Assembly: GCA_003213165.1 (NCBI GenBank)
Contig: QCNO01000002.1
Location: 1 to 64,000, forward strand
Direction: 5' to 3'
Origin: OCS155 cluster bacterium AG-426-D23
GTDB lineage: Bacteria > Actinomycetota > Acidimicrobiia > Actinomarinales > Actinomarinaceae
Length of the DNA stretch: 64,000 nt
Shown here: positions 17,577 through 26,955 of the stretch, piece by piece
How positions within the stretch are numbered: the first letter of the stretch is position 1
Layout: the number at the start of each line of letters is the position of its first letter
Notes under the pieces: model-generated
Seen by the model: only the letters and a program-made list of their open reading frames with translations
Databases searched by the model: none
What the model was told of the DNA's origin: nothing
Position numbers and translations under genes: made by a program

Positions 17577-18256
17577 TTCCAGGTATTGGTACCCTAATAA
17601 ATTCTTTTGCAGTAATTGGTGTAGGCCTATTGAGTAGATTTTTTATTAAAAAGGAAATTAAAAACTTTGAAAATAATTTACTGCCTCTTGGTTTGTTGGT
17701 ATTAACTTTGGGAATTAGAGAATCGCTAAAAAGTCCAGAATTTTTAGTTACACTTTTTGCTGTTTTAATTGGAGCAATTATTGGTACTTATTTAAAAATT
17801 GAAGAAAGAATTAAGAGCTTTGGAGAATATCTTCATAAAAAATTTGAAAAAGGAGCAGGAGAAAAAAATAAATTTGTTGAAAGTTACTTAACTGCTTCAT
17901 TAATAGTGGTTACTGGTCCACTGGCAATTGTGGGTCCATTCTTAGATGTAGTTGAGGGAAACATTGAGCTTTTGTTAATCAAAACCGCGCTTGATTGTTT
18001 CTTAGTTTTATTTTTAACTTCGAGTGGTGGTAAAGGAGCAGGTTATTCAGGGATTTCCATCTTGATATACCAAGGCTTCTTTACTTCATGCGCTTTAGCT
18101 ATTGGTGGATCGATCGATCAGACTATGTCTGATTCTATAGCTGGAATTGGTGGCGTATTGTTAGTAGGAGTTGGAATTAATTTACTTGGAATCAAACAAA
18201 TTCCCGTTGGAAATTATATTTTGAGTTTATTTATTCCGTTTTTTCTAACATTTTAA
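17573..18256 (+). CDS. DUF554 family membrane protein
   Basis: A 227-residue polytopic membrane protein. It begins [20 protein letters not shown], and has [15 protein letters not shown] and [14 protein letters not shown], both typical of DUF554. The second half, [18 protein letters not shown], gives the GPLAIVG motif. The function is unknown, although transport is commonly supposed. It starts inside the dcd stop codon (ATGA). The 3' end overlaps the convergent acyltransferase gene by 26 bases. Confidence 0.85.
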   Translation: MIPGIGTLINSFAVIGVGLLSRFFIKKEIKNFENNLLPLGLLVLTLGIRESLKSPEFLVTLFAVLIGAIIGTYLKIEERIKSFGEYLHKKFEKGAGEKNKFVESYLTASLIVVTGPLAIVGPFLDVVEGNIELLLIKTALDCFLVLFLTSSGGKGAGYSGISILIYQGFFTSCALAIGGSIDQTMSDSIAGIGGVLLVGVGINLLGIKQIPVGNYILSLFIPFFLTF

Positions 18257-18896
18257 ACACTCGAGTTGCTCCTTGGACTCCCTTAAATTGATCAACAAGC
18301 TTTTGGGACTCTTCCTCAAACGTACCTTTTACAAAATAATATTGCCTAATTGAAAAACAGCGATTTTTGAAATCTATAGCTATGGGCACAAGCGGTATAT
18401 TTAGGCCTTTTGCCAGATAGTAAAAACCACTTCTAAACTCAGACACTGGCTCTGTGCCTGCCTCAGGTGCAATAACTAAAATATAGTTATCTATTTTTTT
18501 GAACTCTTCAACTGCTCCATAAATTAGGCCTTTTGAATTAACTCTATATACAGGAATTCCACCAAGTTTTAATAAAAGATATTTTTGTAACCACCAAAAT
18601 GGCCACGGAACACCTAGTCTGTCTAAATTTTTTGAGATAGTAAACAAGCTAGGTAATCGAGTAAATATCCATGCAGCACCAAAAAAATTAATTTTTAGAT
18701 CTAAAGACCAAACTGCTAAAAGAGCATACCAAGCATCTCGCATTGCTGTGTGAGGTAAACCAATAAGAATCATTTTTCTTAAATCTGGAATTTCGCCTTT
18801 AATATCCCATCTAAATAGTTTCATTAAAAATCTTCCAAGGGGGCCAAGAATTCTTCTTTTCTTAATTGCTAGGTTGTTATAATTTGTCTCACTCAT
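18231..18896 (-). CDS. Lysophospholipid acyltransferase family protein (PlsC-like)
   Basis: The H-x4-D catalytic motif is present as HTAMRD (near residue 49), and the acyl-acceptor/glycerophosphate motif as PEAGTEPVSEFRSGFYYLA (near residue 141). The motif VPIAIDFKNR follows. The length of 221 residues fits PlsC-like 1-acyl-glycerol-3-phosphate acyltransferases. The exact acyl acceptor is unknown. Its ATG overlaps the asd stop (ATGA), so it is carried on the lysC-asd transcript, an unusual companion for amino-acid genes. Confidence 0.8.
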   Translation of the reverse strand: MSETNYNNLAIKKRRILGPLGRFLMKLFRWDIKGEIPDLRKMILIGLPHTAMRDAWYALLAVWSLDLKINFFGAAWIFTRLPSLFTISKNLDRLGVPWPFWWLQKYLLLKLGGIPVYRVNSKGLIYGAVEEFKKIDNYILVIAPEAGTEPVSEFRSGFYYLAKGLNIPLVPIAIDFKNRCFSIRQYYFVKGTFEEESQKLVDQFKGVQGATRVFKMLEKTE

Positions 18897-19879
18897 AACT
18901 GTGACACATGTTTTGCTATTTGAACTGCATTAAGTGCTGCACCTTTGAGTAAGTTATCGGAAACAACCCAAAAGTTGAGTATTTTTTTTGATGAAAGACC
19001 CTCTCTCATTCTTGATACCAAAACATCATCTCTTCCCTCAGCATCAAGTGGAGTAGGTAGTGGATCATCCCAATATTCGATGCCATCAAAATTCTTGATT
19101 ACGTCAATTGCAGACTCTCTTGTAACTTCATTTTCAAAAACTGCTGAACAGAATGTTCCGTGTCCTGTTTTTACTCCAACCCTAGCGTTTGAAGGCTCTA
19201 CAATTAAGTCGTCTATAGAAAGTATCTTTCTTGATTCATTTACAAACTTCATTTCTTCGTCAGAATATCCGTTCTCTAATAAGTTTCCAGCAATTGGAAT
19301 AACATTTTTCGCAATCGGTCTTGAATAAAAGCCATCTGAATAGTCATCTTTCAATTCTTCTCCCATTTCAATTTCTCTATTAAGAGAATCCACCGCTTGC
19401 GTTCCTGATCCTGATACTGCTTGATACGCGACTGGCGTAATAGATTTAAGGTCGAATTTATCATGGAGTGGCTTTAAAGCCATAACTAAACCCATAGTTG
19501 TACAGTTCGGATTAGCAATTAGTTTTGTATTGCTATTTATAGTTTCTTCATTAATTCCATAAACTACTAATGGGACTTCATTGTCATGTCTGAAAGCTGA
19601 TGAGTTATCAATGACATAAGCTCCATGTTCTACAAACTTCTTGGCAAATTCTCTGGATCTATCACCACCAGCTGAAAAAAGGGCAATATCAAATTCTGAT
19701 ATATTTTCATCAATTAACTCTTTAACAATCAACTTATCTTTATTTATTTCTAATTCAGTGCCTTTTGATTTATGTGATGCAAAGAAAGTGTATGAAGTGT
19801 CTTTCGAAAAATACTCTTCTGATAGATTTATGATTTTACGACCAACTAATCCAGTTGCCCCAATAATGGCTATTTTCAT
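18893..19879 (-). CDS. asd: Aspartate-semialdehyde dehydrogenase
   Basis: Reduces aspartyl phosphate to aspartate semialdehyde with NADPH, at the branch to lysine/diaminopimelate, methionine and threonine. The NADP-binding start is IAIIGATGLVGRKI. The catalytic Cys126 is in NPNCTTMGLVMAL, followed by YQAVSGSGTQAVD and later VGVKTGHGTFCSAVF. The length of 328 residues is normal for the bacterial form. It starts in a TAATG overlap with lysC, so both first steps of the aspartate pathway are one transcript. Confidence 0.96.
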   Translation of the reverse strand: MKIAIIGATGLVGRKIINLSEEYFSKDTSYTFFASHKSKGTELEINKDKLIVKELIDENISEFDIALFSAGGDRSREFAKKFVEHGAYVIDNSSAFRHDNEVPLVVYGINEETINSNTKLIANPNCTTMGLVMALKPLHDKFDLKSITPVAYQAVSGSGTQAVDSLNREIEMGEELKDDYSDGFYSRPIAKNVIPIAGNLLENGYSDEEMKFVNESRKILSIDDLIVEPSNARVGVKTGHGTFCSAVFENEVTRESAIDVIKNFDGIEYWDDPLPTPLDAEGRDDVLVSRMREGLSSKKILNFWVVSDNLLKGAALNAVQIAKHVSQL

Positions 19880-21096
19880 TAGTTTGTTATGAATTCTTCA
19901 TGTAGGACATTAAGAGCCTTCTCAATATCATTACTGCTGATAACACAGGATACTCTAATAGGAGAAGTCGATATCATTGATATATTAATTTTATTATTTC
20001 CCAAAGTTTTAAACATTTTTGAGGCAACTCCCGATTCTGATTTCATACCTGCACCGATTATAGAAATTCGAGCGATATTTTCATCTACGTCATAACCTTT
20101 TGCATCGAGTTGTTTTGAAATATTTTTTAAAGCATCTTCTACATCTTTTTGTTGTTCGGAGGGAGCAGTAAATGAAATATCAGTAATTGATTCTTTAGAT
20201 ACGTTTTGAACAATCATATCAACATTTATTCCAATCTCTGAAAGAGACCCAAAAACTGTACCAGCAATGCCTGGCTGATCAGGAACACCAAAAAGTGTGA
20301 ACTTAACTTCTTTATCATTATGGGTTACCCCACTTACAATTGCCTCTTCCATTTTTTTTTCTTTCACTACGGTACCTTTATTGTTTGTAAAAGTTGATTT
20401 TACAATTATTGGCACATTATACCTTCTACCAAATTCTACAGACCTAGCCATTAATACACCTGCTCCAGAAGAAGACATTTCAAGCATCTCGTCATAAGTA
20501 ATTTCATCAATTAGCTTTGCTGAATTAATAATTCTAGGATCCGCAGTAAATACCCCCTCCACATCAGTAAATATTTCACACTTTTCAGCACCAAGGGCAG
20601 CTGCTAAAGCAACCGCAGTGGCATCAGATCCTCCTCTGCCTAAGGTAGTTATTTCTTTCGTGTCACGATTAAAGCCTTGGAATCCTGCAACAATAACGAT
20701 GTCTCCTCGTTCAATGCCCTCTCTAACTCTTTCACCTGAGATTTCTTCAATTTCTGCTTTGCCGTGCCTAGATGTAGTAATTATTCCAGCTTGAGAACCT
20801 GTAAGAGAAAATGAACTATGACCCAAACTATTTAAATGCATTGAAAGTAGCGACATGGTTATTCTCTCGCCAGCAGATAACAACATATCCATCTCACGTG
20901 GAGTGGGTTGTTCGGAAAGCTCATTGGCTAAATCAATTAATTCATCTGTGCTTGATCCCATTGCTGAAGGCACAACTACAACTTCATACCCTTCTTTCTT
21001 ACGGTCAATTATTCTCTCCGCAACTATTTTTAGCGAGCTTGTGTCAGCTACGCTAGTTCCACCAAATTTTTGTACGATTAATTTCATTGGAAACAT
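19879..21096 (-). CDS. lysC: Aspartate kinase with tandem ACT domains
   Basis: Phosphorylates aspartate. The kinase domain starts LIVQKFGGTSVADTSSLKIV and includes GRGGSDATAVALAAALGAE and ITYDEMLEMSSSGAGVL. The C-terminal third (about residues 265-405) carries two ACT domains with the allosteric segments DQPGIAGTVFGSLSEIGINVDMI and GMKSESGVASKMFKTLG, so feedback control by lysine and/or threonine is expected. Translation could start at this ATG or three codons later at MKLIVQ; neither has a clear ribosome site. Confidence 0.95.
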   Translation of the reverse strand: MFPMKLIVQKFGGTSVADTSSLKIVAERIIDRKKEGYEVVVVPSAMGSSTDELIDLANELSEQPTPREMDMLLSAGERITMSLLSMHLNSLGHSSFSLTGSQAGIITTSRHGKAEIEEISGERVREGIERGDIVIVAGFQGFNRDTKEITTLGRGGSDATAVALAAALGAEKCEIFTDVEGVFTADPRIINSAKLIDEITYDEMLEMSSSGAGVLMARSVEFGRRYNVPIIVKSTFTNNKGTVVKEKKMEEAIVSGVTHNDKEVKFTLFGVPDQPGIAGTVFGSLSEIGINVDMIVQNVSKESITDISFTAPSEQQKDVEDALKNISKQLDAKGYDVDENIARISIIGAGMKSESGVASKMFKTLGNNKINISMISTSPIRVSCVISSNDIEKALNVLHEEFITN

Positions 21097-21143
21097 TCTA
21101 ATTAATTTATTAAAGAATTAAAGACCCTAGTACTCTAGTTTTT

Positions 21144-22022
21144 ATGAGTATAGATTTGCACATTCACTCAGTTAATTCTGATGGAACCTTCTCAGTAGAG
21201 GAAATCGTGAATCTTTCTAAGGAATTACAATTAGAAGCAATATCAATAACAGATCATGAATATTTAACTGAGGTGCCTTCCGATAATGACATAAAAATAG
21301 TTAAAGGAATTGAAGTTGGTGCAGATTGGAAGGAATTAAAGTCAAAAAATCCATTTGCTGGTATTCATCTCTTAGTCTATTTTTTAGACAGAAACACAAG
21401 TTTAAACGTAAGACTTGAAGAGATTAGAAGTAAGAAGAAAGAGAGAAATTATATAATTCTTGAAAGCTTGAAGAAATCAGGCATAGATATTGAAAAATCT
21501 GAGCTAGATCTCGTAAAAACTAAGGTGCCTGGTAGACCACACATTGCACAAATAATGGTTGAGAAGCAGTATGTAAGTAATGTAAGTGAAGCCTTTACAA
21601 AATTTTTAAGAAATGGGGTCATCCCCAATATAGATACTCATCAACTTGATATTGAAGAAATAATTCAATTATCAAAAGAATCAAAGTCGCTAATTTTTTT
21701 AGCACACCCTCATACTCTCATGAGCAGTGAATCATACAAAAAAAATCAAAATTGGGTTACTTCAGAATTTTTGACCTATCTAAAACAAATAAAAATGATG
21801 GGACTGAGTGGTCTAGAAGTTTACTACCCAGGTTATAACAATTCTGTAAAGGCTCAACTTATTGAAATTTGTGAAAGTTTAGATCTATTAATTTCTGGTG
21901 GGAGTGATTTTCATGGTGAAAATAAGCCAAATAATTTGCTTGGAATAGGTTATGAAAATAATCCAATAAAAGTTCCCTTAAATTTATTATCTAGAATGGA
22001 AGAAGCTTATGCAAAACTATAA
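21144..22022 (+). CDS. PHP-domain phosphoesterase (YciV/RNase AM-like)
   Basis: A 292-residue metal-dependent phosphoesterase. The PHP motifs are DLHIHSVNSDGT (metal ligands His and Asp), ITDHE, and later FLAHPHTL and SGGSDFHGENKPN. This arrangement resembles the YciV family that removes 3',5'-bisnucleotide phosphates or short RNA ends. The substrate is not readable from sequence. It overlaps murJ by 14 bases. A GAGTA-type weak start context is present. Confidence 0.85.
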   Translation: MSIDLHIHSVNSDGTFSVEEIVNLSKELQLEAISITDHEYLTEVPSDNDIKIVKGIEVGADWKELKSKNPFAGIHLLVYFLDRNTSLNVRLEEIRSKKKERNYIILESLKKSGIDIEKSELDLVKTKVPGRPHIAQIMVEKQYVSNVSEAFTKFLRNGVIPNIDTHQLDIEEIIQLSKESKSLIFLAHPHTLMSSESYKKNQNWVTSEFLTYLKQIKMMGLSGLEVYYPGYNNSVKAQLIEICESLDLLISGGSDFHGENKPNNLLGIGYENNPIKVPLNLLSRMEEAYAKL

Positions 22023-23490
22023 AAAATTGATGGGTTCTATATCTATAGTTACAGCTTCGTATGCTGCTAGTAGACTTTTAGGATTTTTTAGAGAGATTCT
22101 TCTAGCTAAATGGACTGGAGTTTCAGGTGCGACAGACACACTTGATTTAGCATTTATAATTCCAGATTTCTTGTTTTATCTTTCAGCTGGAGGTTACCTT
22201 GCCATAACTCTGATTCCCTTGATGAGTAGTAAGTCAGAAGAAAAATTAAATAACTATTTCTTGTCACTTTTATATGGGCTGTCTTTGGTTTTTATTTTAT
22301 TTTCAGCCATAGTTTTCTTGTTTAGATACCAATTGTCAGAGGTTCTAAATGTTGAGTCACCTGCATTCTTTATTGAGATATTTACCCCAATTATATTTAG
22401 TCAAATATTCTTTTTTATAGGGGCAATCCTTATGTCTTATCAGTATTTAAAGGAAAACTTCTTATTTGCATCACTTGCCCCATTGGTTTACAACAGTACG
22501 ATTATATTTTTTGGTTGGATCAACTCTAGTTCTCCAGAAAGTACAGTTAAAGGTTTCGCTATAGGTACTTTAGTCGGTTCAATAATTGGCCATTTAATAA
22601 TTCAGGTTATTGGTGCATCGAGGTCGGGTCTAAAATACAGTTTTGTACCTCCTCGACTGAGATATTTGAAAGAGTATCTATTTATCTCTTTACCCCTTGT
22701 TGTTGGACAATCAATTGCTGTAATTGATGAACAGCTTTTCAGAATTTTTGGGTCAATGCTTACTGTTGGTAGTGTTGCAACTTTTCGATACGCACGCAGG
22801 ATTGCCATACTTCCAGTTGGTATAATTGCTCAAGCAATTGGTGTTGCAAGTTATCCATTGCTTGCAAGATTGTTCAAAACAGACGAAATAGGCGAATTAG
22901 TACTTCTAGTTAGAAAACAACTCTCTTATCTGTTTTTATTCAATGGTGCCGTTATGGTCTTCTGTCTTGGTAATGCTGAATCTATAATTTCTATAATTTA
23001 CGAACGTGGAGCTTTCAATTCAACAAACACATTAACTGTGGCCAGTATATTTTCAATTGTTGTTTTTGCTATATTGCCTTGGTCTATGAATCAAGTTCTT
23101 ACAAGATCATATTATGTTCAAAAATTATTCTGGTTTCCTGTAATAAGCGGTACTGTTATTTCTATATTAACTACGATTCTTTTGCTTGTTATAGACAATA
23201 AAGATGCACAGACTTATGCTCTACTAATAACATTGTCTTTATTTGTTTATTCAATATATTTACTGATTAATTTAAAAGTTAAAAATATAAAAGTACTTAA
23301 CCTATCTCTAGTTAAAGATTACATTAAATCATGTGCAATTTTGATACTATCATTCTTTCTTTCTGAATTGTTAGTTTTTGAAGGTACATTCATACAACTT
23401 TCAACAAGCTTTGTAAGTATTGTAGGTTTGACTTTTACTTTTCTTGTATTGCTAAAATTTGAATATATTAATATTACGAAAAGAAACTAA
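22009..23490 (+). CDS. murJ: MurJ/MviN-type lipid II flippase
   Basis: A 493-residue protein of the MOP exporter fold with about 14 helices. It moves the peptidoglycan precursor lipid II across the membrane. The N-terminal block ASYAASRLLGFFREILLAK, then GATDTLDLAFIIPDFLFYLSAGG, is diagnostic of MurJ. The start overlaps the PHP gene by 14 bases; an internal ATG at about 22030 is an alternative. It lacks the kinase-like and glycosyl-hydrolase-like C-terminal extensions found in mycobacterial MviN. Its presence argues that the organism builds peptidoglycan. Confidence 0.93.
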   Translation: MQNYKKLMGSISIVTASYAASRLLGFFREILLAKWTGVSGATDTLDLAFIIPDFLFYLSAGGYLAITLIPLMSSKSEEKLNNYFLSLLYGLSLVFILFSAIVFLFRYQLSEVLNVESPAFFIEIFTPIIFSQIFFFIGAILMSYQYLKENFLFASLAPLVYNSTIIFFGWINSSSPESTVKGFAIGTLVGSIIGHLIIQVIGASRSGLKYSFVPPRLRYLKEYLFISLPLVVGQSIAVIDEQLFRIFGSMLTVGSVATFRYARRIAILPVGIIAQAIGVASYPLLARLFKTDEIGELVLLVRKQLSYLFLFNGAVMVFCLGNAESIISIIYERGAFNSTNTLTVASIFSIVVFAILPWSMNQVLTRSYYVQKLFWFPVISGTVISILTTILLLVIDNKDAQTYALLITLSLFVYSIYLLINLKVKNIKVLNLSLVKDYIKSCAILILSFFLSELLVFEGTFIQLSTSFVSIVGLTFTFLVLLKFEYINITKRN

Positions 23491-23831
23491 TGCAAAAATT
23501 TCCATTAAAAAAAGGTCTGTCCAGTGCACAAGAATTGCATGAGGAAATAAACGATTATATAGATGTGTTAATGGGGCACATTAACCCCCCGATTGCAGAT
23601 GGGGTCGATACACTTTTTGAAGTTAGCAGTACATATCTGGCAAGAGCTAAAGAAATAGAGATAAAATTACTTGAAAGAGAAAGAAACACAAAAGTTGAGT
23701 CTGGAGACGAACTAAAAAAATTCAGAACTGGAGAGTTAAGAAGTTTTATAGAGTTGTGTAAAAGTGCTCAAAATCAAGGATCTCGAAGAATAACAGTCGC
23801 TTTAAGTGAATTAAATCTTAAAGAGAATTAG
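23490..23831 (+). CDS. Hypothetical protein, helical (113 aa)
   Basis: Soluble, highly charged and probably helical (SAQELHEEINDYIDVLMGHI; RAKEIEIKLLERERNTKVES). It has no Cys and no signal peptide. The start overlaps the murJ stop (TAATG), so it is coupled to the flippase, and the stop overlaps the convergent dnaX stop by four bases. I do not recognise the family; the position hints at a cell-envelope or replication-linked role, but this is weak. Confidence 0.7.
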   Translation: MQKFPLKKGLSSAQELHEEINDYIDVLMGHINPPIADGVDTLFEVSSTYLARAKEIEIKLLERERNTKVESGDELKKFRTGELRSFIELCKSAQNQGSRRITVALSELNLKEN

Positions 23832-25357
23832 TCAATATTTTCGATATCAAAAACTTCACTAATGTTTTCTTGAACATTGTTTTCTGTACGAGAGTTTTCC
23901 GATAAGCCTTTTGCTGCCTTTACTTGTATAGAAACTTTTAGTCCCATTATTTTTGCTATTTCTGATTCAATAAATTCCAAAATATCTTGCGATTTTTTTA
24001 ACTCAGTAATTAAATAATCATTCTCATCATCAACATAAAGAGTCAGGTTTTCCTTGTCATCTATCTGAGGCCTTACCAAAGTAATATAGGAATATTTTCT
24101 AGGTGTAAGTGTGTTTTTTCCTTCTTGAAGTATTTTTGGCCAATATACATCAAAATTTTCTAGATCTTTTTTTGAGGCTTTATTTGTGCTTTTAGTTATT
24201 TTTTCAGTATTTTGTTTTGGTTTTGGCATTTGTTTTGAAGAAGGGATTTCTTTAACAACATCTTCTTGAATGTTCTGTTCACCCTCTAAAAGATCAACTC
24301 GCCTTGAAATTGATTTTATATCAGATGCGAGTTGGGGTTTAATTAATTTAATAAGGAATAATTCCAACTTTAATTCTTGAGAAGGTGCATTGACAATTGT
24401 TTGGTTAAGTTCATCCAATAAATCCAAGACTCTAGATAGCTGCTTAGCAGTTATAAATTCATTTGAATGTTTTACTAATGTGTTTTCACTTTCGCTAATA
24501 GCTAAAAAAGTATCATCATCAGGCAAATATTTGAAGTAAAAAATATTTCTAAATAACTCGGTAATAGAATTTAGGATGTCCAAAGGTTGAAGCCCTTTGC
24601 TGTAGTTAACTTTAAGAATATTTAGAATCTCAGATGTATCTTGTGTATTCATAGACTCAATAATTTGCTGTAAATCAGCAATAGAGACCTTGCCAAGAAT
24701 ACTGTACAAGTCATCGATGGTTGCTTTATTACCAAATGTATTATGGGTTTGTTCAAAAAGATTTATTGCATCACGTAATGAACCGTCGCTTTGATTAGCA
24801 ATATAGCTTAAGACATCATCATTAATTTTTATTTTTTCATTTTTACCAATCTCATTAAGTGTGCTTATAATTTCATCATTCCCAATTCTTTTAAAAGCTA
24901 TGTGAGTTGTTCTGCTTTTAATAGTTTCTAATACTCTTTCAGGTTCTGTGGTTGCAAGTATAAATATCACGTGCTCTGGTGGTTCCTCTAAAGTTTTTAA
25001 AAATGCATTTGATGCTGCATTAGATAACATATGTACTTCATCTAAAATAAATACTCTCTTTTTACCAGGGCTACTAGCTATAAAGTTGATACTGTCGTTT
25101 AACTCTCTAATGTCATCGACCTTATTATGGGAAGCTGCATCTATTTCTGTAATATCAAAGACCGGATCACAACCCAAAGTAGTTGCAATTATTCTTGCAA
25201 GTGAGGTTTTGCCAACACCTCTTGGTCCAGAAAATAAGTATGCATGACTTAGATTATTATTCTTTATTTGCTTTTCAATTAACGTTACAGCATCAGATTG
25301 ACCCACTAGCTTTTTTAAGCTATTAGGTCTGTATTTTCTATATAAGGCTTCTTGCAT
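23828..25357 (-). CDS. dnaX: DNA polymerase III gamma/tau subunit lacking the zinc-binding module
   Basis: Clamp-loader ATPase. Walker A is GPRGVGKTS (residues 44-52), Walker B/DExx is LDEVHMLSNAASNAFLKTLEEPPEHV, and the sensor region is ATTEPERVLETIKSR. In most bacterial DnaX proteins a module with three further cysteines follows the first Cys after Walker A. Here residue Cys63 is joined almost directly to the next strand (LGCDPVFDITEIDAASHNKV), so about 20 residues with three zinc ligands are missing. The SRC motif also reads SRT. The C-terminal tau-like tail (about residues 370-509) is rich in Lys and Glu. Length 509. Confidence 0.95.
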   Translation of the reverse strand: MQEALYRKYRPNSLKKLVGQSDAVTLIEKQIKNNNLSHAYLFSGPRGVGKTSLARIIATTLGCDPVFDITEIDAASHNKVDDIRELNDSINFIASSPGKKRVFILDEVHMLSNAASNAFLKTLEEPPEHVIFILATTEPERVLETIKSRTTHIAFKRIGNDEIISTLNEIGKNEKIKINDDVLSYIANQSDGSLRDAINLFEQTHNTFGNKATIDDLYSILGKVSIADLQQIIESMNTQDTSEILNILKVNYSKGLQPLDILNSITELFRNIFYFKYLPDDDTFLAISESENTLVKHSNEFITAKQLSRVLDLLDELNQTIVNAPSQELKLELFLIKLIKPQLASDIKSISRRVDLLEGEQNIQEDVVKEIPSSKQMPKPKQNTEKITKSTNKASKKDLENFDVYWPKILQEGKNTLTPRKYSYITLVRPQIDDKENLTLYVDDENDYLITELKKSQDILEFIESEIAKIMGLKVSIQVKAAKGLSENSRTENNVQENISEVFDIENID

Positions 25358-25385
25358 ATCTATAAATGGTAATATCTTTACTTTC

Positions 25386-25391
25386 TATAAT
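25386..25391 (+). promoter_or_regulatory. Candidate -10 box (TATAAT) for the deoxyribonucleotidase gene
   Basis: A consensus TATAAT lies 26 bases before the ATG at 25417, in the gap after the divergent dnaX start. No convincing -35 is visible. Its position supports the downstream ATG as the true start rather than the longer in-frame extension from 25366. Confidence 0.45.
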
Positions 25392-25416
25392 GCACTATAC
25401 AATTAAACTAAGTCAA

Positions 25417-25968
25417 ATGAGAATAGGAGTTGACTTAGATGGTGTTGTTGCCAATTTTACTAAAGGCTGGACAGAGCATTACAAAATAGAATTTGGTAAA
25501 GAAATACTTGAATCAGATATTATTAATTGGGGATTATCTAAACCTTTGACACATTTCGAAACAGAACTAGATTTCTGGGAATGGGCTAAAGAGATTAACG
25601 GAAGTTCAATATTTAGAAATTTAGAAACCTACGAAAATTCAGTTGAAGTTTTAACTAAGCTTGCTTTGAGTGGACATGAAATTGTAATTTTATCTTCAAA
25701 GCCATGGTGGTCAATACACGATACTTTAATGTGGCTTGGTGAAAACAAAATTCCTTCAAGAGAAATACATTTTATTGAGGATAAGTGGAGAGTTGAGTGT
25801 GATGTTTACATTGATGATGCACCACATCAAATAGAAAACTTTGTGAAAAAAGTACCTGACAAATTAATTTTACGTTTTGTGAGAGAGTACAACAGACCCG
25901 TAAGAGGTGCTGTAGATATACACAACTGGGCAGAATTAACTTCTTTACTTGAGGAACACAACTTGTAA
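25417..25968 (+). CDS. 5'(3')-deoxyribonucleotidase-like HAD phosphatase
   Basis: Starting at MRIGVDLDGVVANFTKGW, the HAD motif I is DLDGV (nucleophile Asp6 and Asp8). Motif II is ILSSKPWW, and the motif IV equivalent is DVYIDDAPHQIENF. The order and the 183-residue length fit the NT5C branch that dephosphorylates deoxynucleoside monophosphates. A longer reading from 25366 adds 17 residues without HAD homology and overlaps a good -10 box, so I reject it. It is followed directly by dgt, giving a small deoxynucleotide-catabolism pair. Confidence 0.8.
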   Translation: MRIGVDLDGVVANFTKGWTEHYKIEFGKEILESDIINWGLSKPLTHFETELDFWEWAKEINGSSIFRNLETYENSVEVLTKLALSGHEIVILSSKPWWSIHDTLMWLGENKIPSREIHFIEDKWRVECDVYIDDAPHQIENFVKKVPDKLILRFVREYNRPVRGAVDIHNWAELTSLLEEHNL

Positions 25969-25977
25969 AGTAATTAT

Positions 25978-26955
25978 ATGAACGATTCATTTATCTTGAG
26001 AGACAGAAAGTGGAGAGAACAAAATGAACGCGTAACATTATCAAGTTATGCGACTTTTTCTGGAGATTCGAAAGGAAGAAGTAAAGAAGAACCTGAAGAT
26101 ACTTTTAGAACATGTTTTGAAAGAGATCGAGATAGAATAATTCACTCAAAAACTTTTCGGCGACTAAAACATAAAACACAAGTATTTATAAACCCTGATG
26201 GAGATCATTTTATTACAAGAATGACTCACACGCTAAACGTTACACAAATTGGAAGGTCAATCGCAAAAACGTTAGGGTTTAATACAGATCTTACTGAAGC
26301 AATATGTTTGGGTCATGATGTAGGACATTCCCCTTTTGGACATACCGGTGAAGAAGTATTAAATGAAATACTAGATGGTGGATGGAGTCACTCCGAAAAC
26401 TCAGTAAGAATGTTATCAGTAATTGAACCACTCAATCTTACAAAGGAAACTATTAATGGAATAGAAAAGCATCCATGGAAATTTAAGGAGCCTCCTTTTA
26501 CAAACGAAGGTCTAATTTGCAGGTATGCTGATAGAATCGCATATCTGTCTCACGATGTTGAAGATGCAATTCGAGCTAGAGTATTAAATAAAAATGACAT
26601 ACCAAAACATATTATTTCTCAACTTGGTAAACCAGGGAGTACTTGGATAAATTCCCTAGTTTCTGGAGTATTTAAAGCTTCCTCGGACGGTAGTGTCAAA
26701 ATGGATGAAGAAGTTTTAAATATTATGAATGATCTTAGAAAATTTATGTTTGAAAAAGTATATCTTAGAGATGAAACAAAAAAAGAAAGAGAAGAAGCAA
26801 AAAAAATTGTTGAAAAGCTTGTTTTGAATTTTGCTAATAATCCTGATTTGTTACCTAAGCAATATAGAACTAGTCAATTAGAAATAGAAAACGCTGTAGA
26901 CTACGTGGCAGGTATGACTGACAGGTTTGCCTTGAAAGAGTTTGAGAAATTATAA
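25978..26955 (+). CDS. dgt: dGTP triphosphohydrolase-like protein
   Basis: HD-domain enzyme that removes triphosphate from dNTPs. The metal-binding residues are in RMTHTLNVTQIGRSIAK, GHDVGHSPFGHTGEEVL (HD pair) and RYADRIAYLSHDVEDAIRA (distal Asp). The opening RTCFERDRDRIIHSKTFRRL KHKTQVF-type block is typical of the shorter dGTPase family. The length is 325 residues. Placed after a deoxyribonucleotidase and on a chromosome with dcd nearby, it likely balances dNTP pools. The stop abuts the convergent crotonase gene. Confidence 0.94.
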   Translation: MNDSFILRDRKWREQNERVTLSSYATFSGDSKGRSKEEPEDTFRTCFERDRDRIIHSKTFRRLKHKTQVFINPDGDHFITRMTHTLNVTQIGRSIAKTLGFNTDLTEAICLGHDVGHSPFGHTGEEVLNEILDGGWSHSENSVRMLSVIEPLNLTKETINGIEKHPWKFKEPPFTNEGLICRYADRIAYLSHDVEDAIRARVLNKNDIPKHIISQLGKPGSTWINSLVSGVFKASSDGSVKMDEEVLNIMNDLRKFMFEKVYLRDETKKEREEAKKIVEKLVLNFANNPDLLPKQYRTSQLEIENAVDYVAGMTDRFALKEFEKL

